In this document: piece by piece, positions 17,944-27,058 of the stretch | Layout: each line of letters begins with the position of its first letter | Numbering within the stretch: position 1 is the first letter of the stretch | Assembly: GCA_910583795.1 (NCBI GenBank) | Contig: CAJTZQ010000005.1 | Location: 20,118 to 84,117 of the forward strand | DNA length: 64,000 bases | Source: an uncultured Muribaculaceae bacterium | GTDB taxonomy: Bacteria; Bacteroidota; Bacteroidia; Bacteroidales; Muribaculaceae | Reading direction: 5' to 3' | Made by a program: the position numbers and the translations under genes | Notes under the pieces: model-generated | Told to the model about the DNA's origin: nothing | Database searches by the model: none | What the model saw: the letters and a program-made list of their open reading frames with translations, nothing else

Positions 17944-18921
17944 ATGAACATCAATCAGGAAGAAGTCAAAAACAAATGGAGACGGCTCAAGGGATCCTCG
18001 GGCTTTCACAATATTGTGCTATTTCTTGAATTTGTTGCCGTGAGTGCATTGTTCTGGCTCATTCTTGCACTGAATGATAGTGCCCAAAATAATTTCAATG
18101 TAAGGGTTCAGATCTCAAATGTGCCTGATACCGTTACATTTATTTCAGATATTCCTGAAAAAATTCATGTCAGTGTAAGGGATAAGGGCACTAATCTATG
18201 GCGTAGCGGCATTCTCCGTCATCCCACTTTATCTATCAACTTTAAGGAGTATGGCGATAAGGGAATGTTAAGGTTTACAAAGAATGATTTGCTCTCGTCT
18301 TTAAAATCGGTGTTCGGATCTACGGCTCAAATCACAGCACTATCCTTGGATTCTCTCAATCTTGTTTACACTACAAATAAAGGGAAGAGGGTTCCGGTTG
18401 TGATAGATGCAATGATTATGCCTGCATCAGGAAGTATTCAGGAAGGTGATGCCAGATCAGTGCCTTCAAATGTGCTTGTTTATGCCGAACAGGAAGTGCT
18501 TGACACAATTCATAAAGTGGTGACGGAGAATATTGACCTTATGGATATATCCGAAACTACACAGATAGATGTGAATCTAAGGAAAATCAAAGGCGCACGT
18601 ATTCTGCCATCTCAAGTGAAAGTCATGGTTCCCATTGAGCCTTTAGTTAAAAAGGAAGCCTTGATAACAATTACTCCCACAAATGTGCCGAAAGGGGAGA
18701 GTCTGTTGCTGTTCCCTTCTAAAGTGCCGGTGCAATACTATGTGGCAATGAGTAGATTGGGGGATAATGACGATCCATCAATTGAACTTCAGGTAGACTA
18801 CAATCAGATTGACCGTTCTAAGTCCGGACGCTTACATGTGGAAGTTATAAGGTACCCTGACCGTTTCCAGAATTTGTCTTTGAAAAATGACAGTGTTGAG
18901 TATACGATTGTCAAAAATTGA
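17944..18921 (+). CDS. YbbR-like domain protein (CdaR-type)
   Basis: A membrane-anchored extracytoplasmic protein (325 residues) with one transmembrane helix near the N-terminus (FLEFVAVSALFWLILAL, about 28-44) and YbbR-type beta repeats after it (FNVRVQISNVPDTVTF; VPVVIDAMIMP; IDVNLRKIKGARILPSQVKVMVPIEP). In Firmicutes YbbR/CdaR controls the diadenylate cyclase CdaA; no cdaA lies nearby here, so that role is not implied. It sits between yajC and coaE, as in other Bacteroidales. Confidence 0.8.
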   Translation: MNINQEEVKNKWRRLKGSSGFHNIVLFLEFVAVSALFWLILALNDSAQNNFNVRVQISNVPDTVTFISDIPEKIHVSVRDKGTNLWRSGILRHPTLSINFKEYGDKGMLRFTKNDLLSSLKSVFGSTAQITALSLDSLNLVYTTNKGKRVPVVIDAMIMPASGSIQEGDARSVPSNVLVYAEQEVLDTIHKVVTENIDLMDISETTQIDVNLRKIKGARILPSQVKVMVPIEPLVKKEALITITPTNVPKGESLLLFPSKVPVQYYVAMSRLGDNDDPSIELQVDYNQIDRSKSGRLHVEVIRYPDRFQNLSLKNDSVEYTIVKN

Positions 18922-18939
18922 ATTCAAGAATATTCCGGT

Positions 18940-19533
18940 ATGGACGAGAAATGCATAATTGGAATCACAGGGGGTATAGGTGCGGGTAAAAGTGTTGTGT
19001 CAAGAATACTTAGATTAAAAGGATATCCTGTGTATGATTGTGATTATGAGGCTAAAAGACTCATGGACAATAATGAAGATGTGATTTTTCTGCTGAAGGA
19101 ATTATTGAGTGAGGCAATCTATACGGAAGAAGGGAAACTTGACAGAAGATTGATGTCGCAGAAGCTATTCTCAGATGATGAAATCAGGCTTGGAGTCAAT
19201 AAGATTGTCCACGAGGCTGTGAGAAATGACTTCCTTGTCTGGGCGGATCAGTTTGTTTCTCCTGTGTTTGTAGAATCAGCTATTCTTTCTACAAGCCTGA
19301 TGGATAGGTTCTGCACAAATGTCTGGCTGATAGATGCTCCTGTGGGAATAAGAGTGGAGAGGGTAAAAAAAAGAAATGGATTGACGGAAGAGGAAATTTT
19401 AGCTCGTATTGCCTCGCAGGCGAGAGAATTTGATCTTCTTCCTAAGACAAAAACGGAAACCATTGACAATAGCGGGGAGATCCCCCTGCTTGATCAAATA
19501 GATAAGTTATTAGAATCATCAAATCAAATATAA
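18940..19533 (+). CDS. coaE: Dephospho-CoA kinase
   Basis: Phosphorylates the 3'-hydroxyl of dephospho-CoA, the last step of coenzyme A synthesis. The P-loop GITGGIGAGKSVVSRIL is at residues 8-24, the substrate-binding YPVYDCDYEAKRLM follows, and IASQAREFDLLPKTKT (about 150) is the lid/adenine region. Length 197 is standard. The gap to the YbbR gene is 18 bp and to the DUF5606 gene 5 bp, suggesting one transcript. Confidence 0.96.
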   Translation: MDEKCIIGITGGIGAGKSVVSRILRLKGYPVYDCDYEAKRLMDNNEDVIFLLKELLSEAIYTEEGKLDRRLMSQKLFSDDEIRLGVNKIVHEAVRNDFLVWADQFVSPVFVESAILSTSLMDRFCTNVWLIDAPVGIRVERVKKRNGLTEEEILARIASQAREFDLLPKTKTETIDNSGEIPLLDQIDKLLESSNQI

Positions 19534-19538
19534 GAAAC

Positions 19539-19973
19539 ATGCTTAGAGAAATTTTGGCAATCACCGGAAAGCCCGGTTTGTTTCGCATTGTGTCGCAAGG
19601 CAACAGAATGCTTGTGGTTGAAGAACTCAAAACCAAAAAGCGTTTCCCTGCTCACGCACGCGACAAAGTCGTTTCATTAGGGGATATCGCCATGTATACT
19701 GATTCCGGCGACAAACCGCTTGGCGAGATTCTTGATCTTGTATATGCCCGCAATGAAGGTAAGACAATAGATGTCAAGAAGCTTATCTCGGAAGGCAAGC
19801 TTCGTGAAGAATTTGAAGCTGTTATTCCTGATTTCGATCAGGAAAGAGTTTACGATAATGATATTAAAAAACTCTTTACCTGGTATAACATTCTCGTGGA
19901 AGAGGGTATGACAAAATTTACGGAAGACGAGCCTGTGCCTGAAGAAAAATCTGAAGATAATAAAGAGGCTTAA
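19539..19973 (+). CDS. DUF5606 domain protein
   Basis: A 144-residue cytosolic protein of a Bacteroidota-specific family regularly found after coaE. The family start is clear: MLREILAITGKPGLFRIVSQGNRM, written here up to the SQG turn, then VEELKTKKRFPAHARDKVVSLGDIAMYTD. The second half contains KLFTWYNILVEEGMTKF, and the tail is acidic. The biochemical function is unknown. Confidence 0.85.
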   Translation: MLREILAITGKPGLFRIVSQGNRMLVVEELKTKKRFPAHARDKVVSLGDIAMYTDSGDKPLGEILDLVYARNEGKTIDVKKLISEGKLREEFEAVIPDFDQERVYDNDIKKLFTWYNILVEEGMTKFTEDEPVPEEKSEDNKEA

Positions 19974-19995
19974 AATCCGGTTTACTTGTATTTCG

Positions 19996-20027
19996 GGGCA
20001 GTTCAATAGATTAGTATTGATCTGCCC
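19996..20027. terminator. Hairpin after the DUF5606 gene
   Basis: GGGCAGTTCAATA (19996-20008) pairs with TATTGATCTGCCC (20015-20027) with one mismatch. The T-run is weak, so it may be a factor-assisted terminator. Confidence 0.6.
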
Positions 20028-20134
20028 TGTCTGTTTATGATATGGTTATGTAATTTGTGATAAATCGGTAGAGAGGAACTACGAATTTATATGACAAAGA
20101 TATATTTATGTATTTAAAGTATTTTACCTTGAAG

Positions 20135-20142
20135 TAACTTTG
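20135..20142 (+). promoter_or_regulatory. Probable -7 element for the esterase/alpha-glucuronidase pair
   Basis: TAACTTTG matches the consensus 27 bp before the start codon. The -33 region has only a TTTA, at 18-nt spacing. Confidence 0.5.
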
Positions 20143-20168
20143 CTTAGATAAAACTTAATAACTTTAAT

Positions 20169-21800
20169 ATGAAGCATAATCATATTTTTCTTGCAATCTG
20201 TTTTGCTGTATTTATGGCGCATCCGGTAAAGTCTGAGGTTTCTCTACCCGATGTGTTGACTGATGGAATGATGGTTCAAAGAGACGCTCCTGTGTGTTTA
20301 TGGGGTCATGCTGATCCCGGAGAAAGGGTAGTTGCGATGTGTGGGACAAATAAGTCGGAAACTACCGCCGACAAAAATGGTAAATGGAGCTTGAAGTTAC
20401 CCCAATTATCTTCCGGAGGTCCGTATTCAATTACAATAAACAATAATGTGATTGAAAATATAATTGCAGGGGACGTATTTTTATGTTCCGGGCAATCTAA
20501 TATGGAATTACCCATATCTCGGGTCACAGATTTATTTGCAGAAGAGGTTGCTGAGTACAAAAATAGTAATATTCGATTTTTTCAAGCAGATAAATTATTT
20601 GACTTTCATGCGGAATGTGATAACGTGAAAGGAAAGTGGAGTTGCTTGACACCTCAAACTGCTCGCTCCTATTCAGCATTATGCTATTTCTTTGCAAAAA
20701 AATTAAATGAAGATACTGGAATTCCTGTAGGTATTATCAATTGTAGTTGGGGTGGCACCCCGATAGAATCTTGGATAAGCCGTGAGTCCCTTCAAAATTA
20801 TCCTATGGCGTTAAACAAACTTAAGCTTTATGAGGATGACCACTATCGGGAAAGAATCAAACGTCTTGAAGGTGAAAATTTTGCCAGATGGGGGAAAGTC
20901 CTGTACGATTCTGATCCCGGAATACAATCTTCTACAAAATGGTATGCTCCGGAACATGACGATTCATCATGGACATCCGTTAAAGTGCCGGGAGAATATG
21001 GTTCGGCTGAGAATAGTTGGGGTTCTGATGGACTTAACCCGATAAATGGCAGTCATTGGTTCAGAAAAACTATTGAGGTTCCGTCACATCTTGCCGGTAA
21101 GGATGCTGTTTTACGTTTAGGATGTATCGTAGACGCGGATTCAGTGTTTTTTAATGGTGAGTTTATAGGGACCACGTCTTATCAATATCCTCCAAGAATT
21201 TATTCAGTTCCTGGGAATATCGTAAAATCAGGTAAAAATCAAATCACTGTGAGATTGATAAGCCAGAATGGATTTCCCCATTTTGTTTCAGAGAAACCTT
21301 ATAAGTTTATTTCCGGAGAGGAGGAAATCTCTCTTGAGGGGGAATGGAAATATAGCCTTGGTACAAGGATGATCCCGGGACCAGGAATGGAATTCTATTG
21401 TTATGTGCCGACCGTACTTTATAATTCCATGATTCATCCGCTTGCAGGATTGCCGATATCAGGGGTGGTATGGTATCAGGGTGAATCTAATGTCAACAGC
21501 TGGAATCAGTATTCTTCTTTGTTGCAAACACTAATGTTGAATTGGAGGAATACTTGGAATAATTCTGACCTTCCTTTCTATGTGGTGGAACTTGCAGGTT
21601 TCCTTCATCCTTCAGATGCAGTTGGCATACAAGCCTGGAATGAGATGCGCAAGGCACAGGCTGAAGGAGTTAAAAAAACAAGTAATGCTTGGCTGATTAA
21701 AAACAGTGATCTGGGTGAATGGAACGACATCCATCCTTTAGACAAAAAAACGCTTGGAGTGCGTGTGGCAGAAACCGTTATCAATTCACGTAATAGATAA
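20169..21800 (+). CDS. Sialate O-acetylesterase family (SGNH) carbohydrate esterase
   Basis: An exported esterase (543 residues, signal peptide 1 to about 22). The SGNH blocks are visible: CSGQSNMELP with the nucleophile Ser at about 110, WYQGESNVN (about 437) and NDIHPLDKKTLG near the C-terminus with the catalytic Asp/His. The middle (about 250-400) contains a jelly-roll insert like that of GH2 enzymes (WYAPEHDDSSWTSVKVPG, HWFRKTIEVP), typical of this family. Although named for sialic acid, many members remove acetyl groups from xylan. Here the gene is two bases upstream of a GH67 alpha-glucuronidase, so acetylated glucuronoxylan is the more likely substrate. Confidence 0.88.
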   Translation: MKHNHIFLAICFAVFMAHPVKSEVSLPDVLTDGMMVQRDAPVCLWGHADPGERVVAMCGTNKSETTADKNGKWSLKLPQLSSGGPYSITINNNVIENIIAGDVFLCSGQSNMELPISRVTDLFAEEVAEYKNSNIRFFQADKLFDFHAECDNVKGKWSCLTPQTARSYSALCYFFAKKLNEDTGIPVGIINCSWGGTPIESWISRESLQNYPMALNKLKLYEDDHYRERIKRLEGENFARWGKVLYDSDPGIQSSTKWYAPEHDDSSWTSVKVPGEYGSAENSWGSDGLNPINGSHWFRKTIEVPSHLAGKDAVLRLGCIVDADSVFFNGEFIGTTSYQYPPRIYSVPGNIVKSGKNQITVRLISQNGFPHFVSEKPYKFISGEEEISLEGEWKYSLGTRMIPGPGMEFYCYVPTVLYNSMIHPLAGLPISGVVWYQGESNVNSWNQYSSLLQTLMLNWRNTWNNSDLPFYVVELAGFLHPSDAVGIQAWNEMRKAQAEGVKKTSNAWLIKNSDLGEWNDIHPLDKKTLGVRVAETVINSRNR

Positions 21801-21802
21801 TT

Positions 21803-23653
21803 ATGAGAATCAAAAGATTGTATTTAATATATTTTGCGGTGATCGTTTTTTGTTTTACTGCATTCGCTAATGATGAATCTTTTAAAATTCTACCCGGTGC
21901 TCAGCCATCTGTGGAAGCTGCTTCCCCGATAGCGAAATTGTATGGGGAAAATCATTTGAAGCGTTTGAAAGCGCTTGGCGTTGAAGTGTCGGATACTATT
22001 GTCTCATCCCCGACATTTTCTTTGAGAATATTGAATCATTGGGATAATCTTGATGGCACAGTGGAACGAGGATATGGTGGCAAAAGCCTTTGGAATTGGG
22101 AAGAATTGCCGGACAAGGTTTCTCCTCGTTATGCAGAGTATGCTTCAATGTGTGCGGCAGTGGGTATTAATGGAACGGTTCTCAACAATGTGAATGCTTC
22201 TTCAAATATTCTTAAAGAGGAATATCTTGAAAAAGTGAAGTCTATTGCCGATGTTTTTCGCCCCTATGGGTTGAAAGTCTATCTGTCTGCTAATTTTGCA
22301 GCTCCGATGCAGATCGGGGGGATTGCGAATGCTGATCCTCTAAATAAAGATGTTATGGGTTGGTGGAAAAAAACTGTGGAGAGGATATATAATTTGATCC
22401 CGGATTTCGGAGGCTTTTTGGTCAAAGCTAATTCTGAGGGTCAGCCCGGTCCATGCGATTTTGGACGAACTCATGCAGAAGGGGCAAATATGCTTGCAAG
22501 AATAATGAAACCATATGGAGGGATAATCATGTGGCGTGCCTTTGTCTATTCTCCCGGTGACTCCGACAGGGCGAAGCAGGCATATCTCGAATTTAAGCCT
22601 CTCGACGGAGAGTTTGAAGGTAATGTCATTGTTCAGATAAAAAACGGACCTATCGATTTTCAGCCCCGTGAGCCGTTTAGTCCGTTGCTTGTGGATATGC
22701 CCGGAACTTTAACTATGCCGGAACTTCAGATCACCCAGGAATATCTCGGGCATAGTAACCATATGGCTTATCTTGCCCCGATGTGGTCAGAATTGTTTTC
22801 TTTTGTCTCTCCCGAGAGTCAGGTGGGTGTGGCAGGAGTGGCTAACATAGGTGATTCCGACAATTTCACATCTCATCCTTTTGCTCGTGCAAACTGGTAT
22901 GCTTTTGGCAGACTTTCCTGGGATCCGTCATTGTCTCCTGAGCAGATAGCCCGTGAGTGGGTGGCTCTTGAATTGAAACCTTCTTCCAAAAAGAGTGAAG
23001 ACAGAATCGTTGACATGATGATGCGGTCGCGTGAGGCTGTGGTTGACTATATGATGCCTATGGGTTTGCATCATCTTTTTGCGTTCGGTCATCATTATGG
23101 ACCCGAGCCATGGTGCGCTCCGGAGGGTGCGCGTGAGGATTGGCTGCCTCGATATTATCATAGGGCTGATTCTATTGGAATAGGTTTTGACCGCACTCAG
23201 ACCGGCAGTGACGCCGTGTCGCAATATCCGTTGCCATATTCCGAAGAATATGCATCTATAGAGAAATGTCCTGAGGAGTATCTGCTATGGTTCCATCATG
23301 TAGGCTGGTCTGACAGGATTAAGACGGGTGAGACTTTGTGGGAAGCATTGTGCCGTCACTATGAGCATGGAGTGAAGGAGGCGGAAAAATTTATCGAGGA
23401 TTGGAATGCATGTGAACCTGATATCTCAGATAAGGTTCTTTTTGCAGATGTGGCGGAAAGGTTGAAAATCCAGGCTAAGGATGCAAGATGGTGGAAAGAT
23501 GCCTGCCTGTTGTATTTTCAGGAAATCAACGGGTTGGAATTTCCCGATTTTGTAACTCCTGCAGTCAGGAGTCTTGATGAATATAAGGCTGTCAATCTTG
23601 GAATAGATAATTTTACCTGCCCTTCGGGAGAATTGCTTGACAGTATGCGTTGA
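21803..23653 (+). CDS. GH67 alpha-glucuronidase with a shortened N-terminal region
   Basis: Hydrolyses the alpha-1,2 bond between (4-O-methyl)glucuronic acid and the non-reducing end xylose of xylo-oligosaccharides. After a signal peptide (1 to about 22) the central catalytic domain begins at RILNHWDNLDGTVERGYGGKS (here split at the NHWDN motif, about 75). The three catalytic carboxylates are present: Glu212 in KANSEGQPGP, Asp285 in KNGPIDFQ and Glu313 in QITQEYLG. As I recall, the Cellvibrio enzyme numbers these 292, 365 and 393, each 80 higher, so the protein lacks about 80 residues of the N-terminal domain while the catalytic domain is co-linear. The C-terminal domain is complete. It forms an operon with the esterase. 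Confidence 0.9.
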   Translation: MRIKRLYLIYFAVIVFCFTAFANDESFKILPGAQPSVEAASPIAKLYGENHLKRLKALGVEVSDTIVSSPTFSLRILNHWDNLDGTVERGYGGKSLWNWEELPDKVSPRYAEYASMCAAVGINGTVLNNVNASSNILKEEYLEKVKSIADVFRPYGLKVYLSANFAAPMQIGGIANADPLNKDVMGWWKKTVERIYNLIPDFGGFLVKANSEGQPGPCDFGRTHAEGANMLARIMKPYGGIIMWRAFVYSPGDSDRAKQAYLEFKPLDGEFEGNVIVQIKNGPIDFQPREPFSPLLVDMPGTLTMPELQITQEYLGHSNHMAYLAPMWSELFSFVSPESQVGVAGVANIGDSDNFTSHPFARANWYAFGRLSWDPSLSPEQIAREWVALELKPSSKKSEDRIVDMMMRSREAVVDYMMPMGLHHLFAFGHHYGPEPWCAPEGAREDWLPRYYHRADSIGIGFDRTQTGSDAVSQYPLPYSEEYASIEKCPEEYLLWFHHVGWSDRIKTGETLWEALCRHYEHGVKEAEKFIEDWNACEPDISDKVLFADVAERLKIQAKDARWWKDACLLYFQEINGLEFPDFVTPAVRSLDEYKAVNLGIDNFTCPSGELLDSMR

Positions 23654-23706
23654 AATTACTTTTGATTCTCAATAAGAGCTCGTGCCTTAATGAGAGTTAT
23701 AAATTA

Positions 23707-23751
23707 GGCTCTGTTCCCGGACATTATTCAATAAAGTCAGGGAACAGAGCC
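23707..23751. terminator. Hairpin between convergent genes
   Basis: GGCTCTGTTCCC (23707-23718) and GGGAACAGAGCC (23740-23751) are perfect inverted repeats with a 21-nt loop, placed between the rightward alpha-glucuronidase and the leftward small membrane protein. T-runs are poor on both sides. Confidence 0.65.
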
Positions 23752-23757
23752 GGTTTG

Positions 23758-23982
23758 TTAATTAAATACCCCATAAATAAGGATCAGGATTGCGCCGACT
23801 ATCAACATAATATTGGCAGCCCTTGCATCGATACGCCTTTTCTGTTTCATCAGCCTGATAGCGCTCACTCTCTCTCCGATCCGTCGGGGAGTGAGGGCTC
23901 TTACTTCAGAGTGAGCATTAAGTCGGAGCCAAACTGACAAGATGCATCCGACAAAAAAGATAATAATACCTGCCGCAAACAT
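23758..23982 (-). CDS. Small two-helix membrane protein of unknown function
   Basis: A 74-residue protein with two hydrophobic helices (FAAGIIIFFVGCILSVWL at the N-terminus and IMLIVGAILILIYGV at the C-terminus) joined by a basic, arginine-rich cytosolic loop (LTPRRIGERVSAIRLMKQKRR). The charge pattern puts the loop in the cytoplasm. It is on the strand opposite to the preceding gene and separated from nrdG by 230 bp. I do not recognise a named family. The hydrophobic-basic-hydrophobic pattern and the terminator placed right after it support a real gene. Confidence 0.7.
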   Translation of the reverse strand: MFAAGIIIFFVGCILSVWLRLNAHSEVRALTPRRIGERVSAIRLMKQKRRIDARAANIMLIVGAILILIYGVFN

Positions 23983-24052
23983 AGTTTTGATTTTTAGAAC
24001 ATTCCGTATATTCTAAAAAACGACAATGCATATGAATGGTTTACTTCTCAAT

Positions 24053-24075
24053 ATGTTAATAATTCTCATTAACAT
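24053..24075. promoter_or_regulatory. Perfect A+T-rich palindrome upstream of the small membrane protein
   Basis: ATGTTAAT (24053-24060) and ATTAACAT (24068-24075) are perfect inverted repeats around a 7-nt centre, 70 bp upstream of the small membrane protein start. The spacing and symmetry suit an operator for a dimeric regulator; the regulator is unknown. Confidence 0.35.
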
Positions 24076-24212
24076 GACATGAATATGTGTATATGTTCTA
24101 AAATTAAACAGAATACCGGCTGGATAGTTAATTTATGGAAACACATGGAACATTGCTCCATTGTCCGAGTGGTATGGAGTGTGTTGATATTTGATGTCGA
24201 TAATGTGTTCGC

Positions 24213-24713
24213 CTAATCAATTATAACGATTTTTTCTGATGATAAGGAAGCGGCAACGTCAATTATTCGTTGATTGGATGACCCGCGGAAGAGAAGATCC
24301 GGATTTTTAAGTTTATCTATAAATGGACCATCAACTACAACAGTGGCATTTTGTATTGCATTCCTGAGCTTGTCGTTAGAGATAATCTGTTCCCATGTAA
24401 ATCCGGTGTATACCCATACTTCCCTTCCTTTTTGAGTCAAAAGATCGATAAGGTGTTTTGTTGATTCAGGATGCATGAGGGGATCTCCGCCTGACAAGGT
24501 GACATTAAAGTCCTCTTCATCAACTATCTTGATGATGTCTTCGGCGGTCATTATCTCACCCCCTTCCGGATTCCAGGATTGCGGATTGTGGCATCCCGGA
24601 CAGGCATGGTTGCAACCCGCAAGATATATGGAAGTACGGAACCCCGGCCCGTCGACCGTGGTTCCGCGCATTATTGCAAGTACATTATAATTAAAAGATT
24701 CGTTAAGTCCCAT
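24213..24713 (-). CDS. nrdG: Anaerobic ribonucleoside-triphosphate reductase activating protein
   Basis: A radical SAM enzyme (166 residues) that installs the glycyl radical on NrdD. The [4Fe-4S] motif CNHACPGC (CxxxCxxC) lies in YLAGCNHACPGCHNPQSW at about 30-47. TLSGGDPLMHP (about 74-84) is the SAM-binding GGE-like motif of the family. It is 45 bp downstream of nrdD on the same strand, the usual order. Confidence 0.96.
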   Translation of the reverse strand: MGLNESFNYNVLAIMRGTTVDGPGFRTSIYLAGCNHACPGCHNPQSWNPEGGEIMTAEDIIKIVDEEDFNVTLSGGDPLMHPESTKHLIDLLTQKGREVWVYTGFTWEQIISNDKLRNAIQNATVVVDGPFIDKLKNPDLLFRGSSNQRIIDVAASLSSEKIVIID

Positions 24714-24758
24714 TTATCAGATTTTTACAGAGAAAAATGATAAACTTTAGGAGTGGTG

Positions 24759-26963
24759 TTATTCATGAACTACCCGGTCGTGAAGCTCGGCAAGTTTGCC
24801 GGAGTTCCAACGGTCGGTTGTGCCTACGAGATATCCGGTGATTCGCTGGATTGTCTCGAATTTTACTCCACATTTTGGACAGACAGTCTGGTTCTTGTCT
24901 GCATTCTCGTAGCCGCATTTCGGACAATGGTTGCGGTTATGGTTCACAGATCCATAGCCGATGTTATATTCATCCATCATGTCTACTATCTGCATTATGG
25001 CTTCCTCATTGTGGGTGGCATCCCCGTCTATTTCCACATAGAAGATGTGTCCTCCACGGGTCAGGTCATGATAGGGAGCCTCGATCTTTGCCTTATGGCG
25101 CGGTGAACAGTGATAATATACAGGCACATGATTGGAGTTGGTGTAATAATCCTTGTCGGTGACACCGGGAATGACACCAAATACTTTACGGTCCACTTTG
25201 GTGAACTTACCGGAAAGACCTTCCGCCGGAGTGGCGAGAACGGAATAATTGTGTTTGTATTTATCGCAATATTCATTGACACGGTCCCTAAAATGTGTTA
25301 TGATTTTTAGACCGAGTTCCTGTGCTTCCGCAGATTCGCCATGATGCTTTCCTACAAGGGCGATAAGACATTCCGCAAGACCGATAAAACCTATTCCGAG
25401 TGTGCCTTGATTGATAACGCTTTCAATTGTGTCGTTTGGATCAAGATTGTGTGAATGATTCCAGAGTACACTCATGACAAGTGGGAATTGCTTTGCAAGG
25501 GCTGTCTTTTGGAATTGGAAGCGTTCGTCGAGCTGAAGAGCCGTTATATCAAGTACATTGTCAAGTTTTTCAAAGAACTTCGCAATTCTTTCCTCCTGAT
25601 TCTCGATATTCATCACCTCGATGGCAAGGCGTACGATGTTGATAGTGGTGAAAGAGAGGTTTCCTCTTCCCACAGAAGTTTTTTCTCCATAACGGTTTTC
25701 AAACACACGTGTGCGGCATCCCATAGTCGCCACCTCATATTTGTAACGTTTGGGGTCGTCTTCTCTCCAATCCTCATGACGGTTGTAAGTGGCGTCAAGG
25801 TTCAGGAAGTTGGGGAAGAAGCGACGTGCGGTCACCTTGCAGGCGAGTTTGTAGAGGTCATAATTGGGGTCTTCCGGAAGATAGCTTACTCCACGCTTCT
25901 TTTTCCATATCTGGATAGGAAAGATAGCTGTGGCTCCGTTGCCAACTCCCTCATATGTGGAATTGAGCATCTCACGGATAACGCAACGTCCCTCGGCAGA
26001 GGTGTCGGTGCCATAATTCACTGACGAAAAGACCACCTGGTTGCCCCCACGTGAATGAATGGTGTTCATATTATGGATGAATGCCTCCATTGACTGATGA
26101 ACCCTTCCAACTGTCTTGTTGATGGCATGTTGGATATATCTTTCGTCTCCCTGAAGACCGTCGAGCGGCTTTTTGAGATAATCTTTAAATTTTATGTCTT
26201 TAAGATGCGAAAGGTCTTGACCTGTAAGTTGCTCAAGATTCACGATTTCTTCTTTGAAACTTGCACGCACATAGGGGGCAAGATAGAAGTCAAGAGCCGG
26301 TATTGCCTGACCTCCATGCATTTCATTCTGAGCTGTTTCAAGAGATATGCAAGCGATAACGCTTGCCGTTTCTATCCTTTTTGCAGGTCGTGATTCACCG
26401 TGACCTGCAACAAAACCATGCTCGAGGATACGGCTAAGGGGATGCTGAACGCATGTCAGACTCTTGGTAGGATAGTAGTCCTTATCATGAATGTGGATAT
26501 AGTTGTTTTTTACAGCATTCTTTACAGAAGCTGAAAGAAGATAGTCGTCAACAAATGGCTTAGTAGTCTCTGAAGCAAATTTCATCATCATCCCGGCCGG
26601 AGAATCAGTATTCATGTTGGCATTCTCTCGAGTAATGTCATTGCTTTTTGCTTCAATGATTTCAAGAAACATGTCGCGGGTCTTTGCCTGACGGGCAATG
26701 GATCTTTGATCACGATAAGCGATATATCGTTTTGCAACATCTTTACGGGCGGATTTCATCAGTTCAAATTCCACACAGTCCTGGATTTGTTCTACGGTCA
26801 TTCTCTCAGACCCTGTCATTCCGATTCTGTCTGTGATTTTTTGAATCAACGATTCGTCTTCTCCGATTTCAGTGGCAAGCATTGCTTTTCTGATTGCCGC
26901 CTTTATTTTTTCTTCATTATAACCCACGACCCTTCCGTCGCGTTTTTCGACTATCTGTATCAT
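24759..26963 (-). CDS. nrdD: Anaerobic ribonucleoside-triphosphate reductase
   Basis: The class III ribonucleotide reductase reduces NTPs to dNTPs without oxygen, using a glycyl radical. The N-terminal ATP-cone (IVEKRDGRVVGYNEEKIKAAI) is followed by the ten-stranded barrel. Near the C-terminus are the zinc-site cysteines (CPKCG twice, 13 residues apart) and the radical loop RITGYLVGTTDRWNSGK, whose glycine carries the radical. The open frame extends to 27011, but the ATG at 26963 gives the family start MIQIVEKRDG, and the predicted promoter at 27027-27058 would put the transcript start too close to 27011. That gives 734 residues. Its presence fits a strict or facultative anaerobe. Confidence 0.96.
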   Translation of the reverse strand: MIQIVEKRDGRVVGYNEEKIKAAIRKAMLATEIGEDESLIQKITDRIGMTGSERMTVEQIQDCVEFELMKSARKDVAKRYIAYRDQRSIARQAKTRDMFLEIIEAKSNDITRENANMNTDSPAGMMMKFASETTKPFVDDYLLSASVKNAVKNNYIHIHDKDYYPTKSLTCVQHPLSRILEHGFVAGHGESRPAKRIETASVIACISLETAQNEMHGGQAIPALDFYLAPYVRASFKEEIVNLEQLTGQDLSHLKDIKFKDYLKKPLDGLQGDERYIQHAINKTVGRVHQSMEAFIHNMNTIHSRGGNQVVFSSVNYGTDTSAEGRCVIREMLNSTYEGVGNGATAIFPIQIWKKKRGVSYLPEDPNYDLYKLACKVTARRFFPNFLNLDATYNRHEDWREDDPKRYKYEVATMGCRTRVFENRYGEKTSVGRGNLSFTTINIVRLAIEVMNIENQEERIAKFFEKLDNVLDITALQLDERFQFQKTALAKQFPLVMSVLWNHSHNLDPNDTIESVINQGTLGIGFIGLAECLIALVGKHHGESAEAQELGLKIITHFRDRVNEYCDKYKHNYSVLATPAEGLSGKFTKVDRKVFGVIPGVTDKDYYTNSNHVPVYYHCSPRHKAKIEAPYHDLTRGGHIFYVEIDGDATHNEEAIMQIVDMMDEYNIGYGSVNHNRNHCPKCGYENADKNQTVCPKCGVKFETIQRITGYLVGTTDRWNSGKLAELHDRVVHE

Positions 26964-27026
26964 TTTAATCTGACATTTTGTTTCTTGAGCAGTATTAGGT
27001 GTTGACCTCATTCTTTAAGGTCATTG

Positions 27027-27058
27027 CAAAGGTATTCCAAAATTATATTATCTGCAAA
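27027..27058 (-). promoter_or_regulatory. Promoter of nrdDG
   Basis: On the minus strand TTTG (27055-27058), a 20-nt spacer and TACCTTTG (27027-27034) form a full Bacteroidota promoter directed at nrdD, giving a leader of about 55 nt to the start at 26963. Confidence 0.82.

Noticed and set aside
23650..23937. 95-codon plus-strand frame after the alpha-glucuronidase
   Set aside because: It runs through a terminator hairpin and is antisense to the two-helix membrane protein; a shadow frame.
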